This document shows, in pieces, positions 50,294 to 50,347 of a stretch of 50,347 nt of DNA. The position numbers were made by a program, and so were the translations under genes. Source of the DNA: Deinococcus sp. Arct2-2 (GTDB lineage: Bacteria; Deinococcota; Deinococci; Deinococcales; Deinococcaceae); NCBI RefSeq assembly GCF_004801315.1, contig NZ_SSNW01000037.1:1-50347 (forward strand), written 5' to 3'. The notes under the pieces were generated by a model, which saw only the letters and a list, made by a program, of their open reading frames with translations, was not told the origin of the DNA and made no database searches. How positions within the stretch are numbered: the stretch's first letter is position 1; each line of letters opens with the position of its first letter.

Positions 50294-50347
50294 AGGGCTA
50301 CCGCAAAGTCAGGGCTAGGATGAAGCGTGGCTTTTCCTCACCCCAAC

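Overview
The window looks like chromosomal DNA of a Deinococcus species or a close relative. This is inferred from gene content and signals, not from a search. The genes form mostly short, densely packed operons. Many transcription units begin with a TANNNT box 6-8 nt before an ATG or GTG, the leaderless promoter type known to be common in Deinococcus. An Omp85/BamA protein occurs together with DivIVA, RqcH, an NspC-type decarboxylase and a DUF99 protein. No tRNA, rRNA, CRISPR array or prophage was seen.

Layout. 0.2-5.4 kb (minus): thiolase, glycosyltransferase, alpha-glucan phosphorylase. 5.6-6.2 kb (plus): an unrecognised protein behind a possible leader ORF. 6.7-12.9 kb (minus): lipoprotein 5'-nucleotidase, a trans-sulfuration PLP enzyme coupled to a DUF99 gene without a normal start codon, a LysM/M23 peptidase, and DUF1844-dtd. 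13.2-19.1 kb (plus): moaB with an overlapping membrane protein; truD with a secreted protein and DUF3293; an AlbA/Schlafen-like ATPase regulator. 19.1-19.9 kb (minus): tam. 20.0-27.1 kb (plus): citE-like/maoC behind a palindromic operator and leader ORF, FMN reductase/rluA, a secreted hydrolase, a SHOCT protein and a two-component pair. 27.1-31.8 kb (minus): rqcH and bamA. 32.2-33.6 kb (plus): yggS-divIVA. 33.7-34.9 kb: a broken IS630-like element. 35.0-41.1 kb: P450, a TPR-like/esterase pair, a small HTH gene with an attenuator-like leader, DUF554, and a DUF4384-LGFP surface protein. 41.5-45.0 kb (minus): nspC, rpe-comB, PEBP lipoprotein. 45.2-49.0 kb (plus): methylmalonyl-CoA mutase, a secreted protein, meaB. 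49.1-50.1 kb (minus): SDR.

Metabolic thread. The mutase with its MeaB chaperone, the CitE-like lyase with MaoC hydratase, and the thiolase all point to acyl-CoA turnover (propionyl/methylmalonyl-CoA, possibly citramalyl- or malyl-type CoA esters). Envelope functions (BamA, M23 peptidase, LGFP protein, lipoproteins) and division (DivIVA) make up a second group.

The most unusual content is intergenic. Three families of short repeats fill most gaps: A, about 110-140 bp with inverted ends; B, about 130 bp with inverted ends; C, about 180 bp with TCTAAGGG-type ends. They are nested in one another. Inside A and C sits a micro-module of 21 bp, found at seven places. At several of these, another copy of the same repeat in this window lacks it, so empty and filled sites can be compared directly. 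The IS630-like element is itself inserted in a C repeat.
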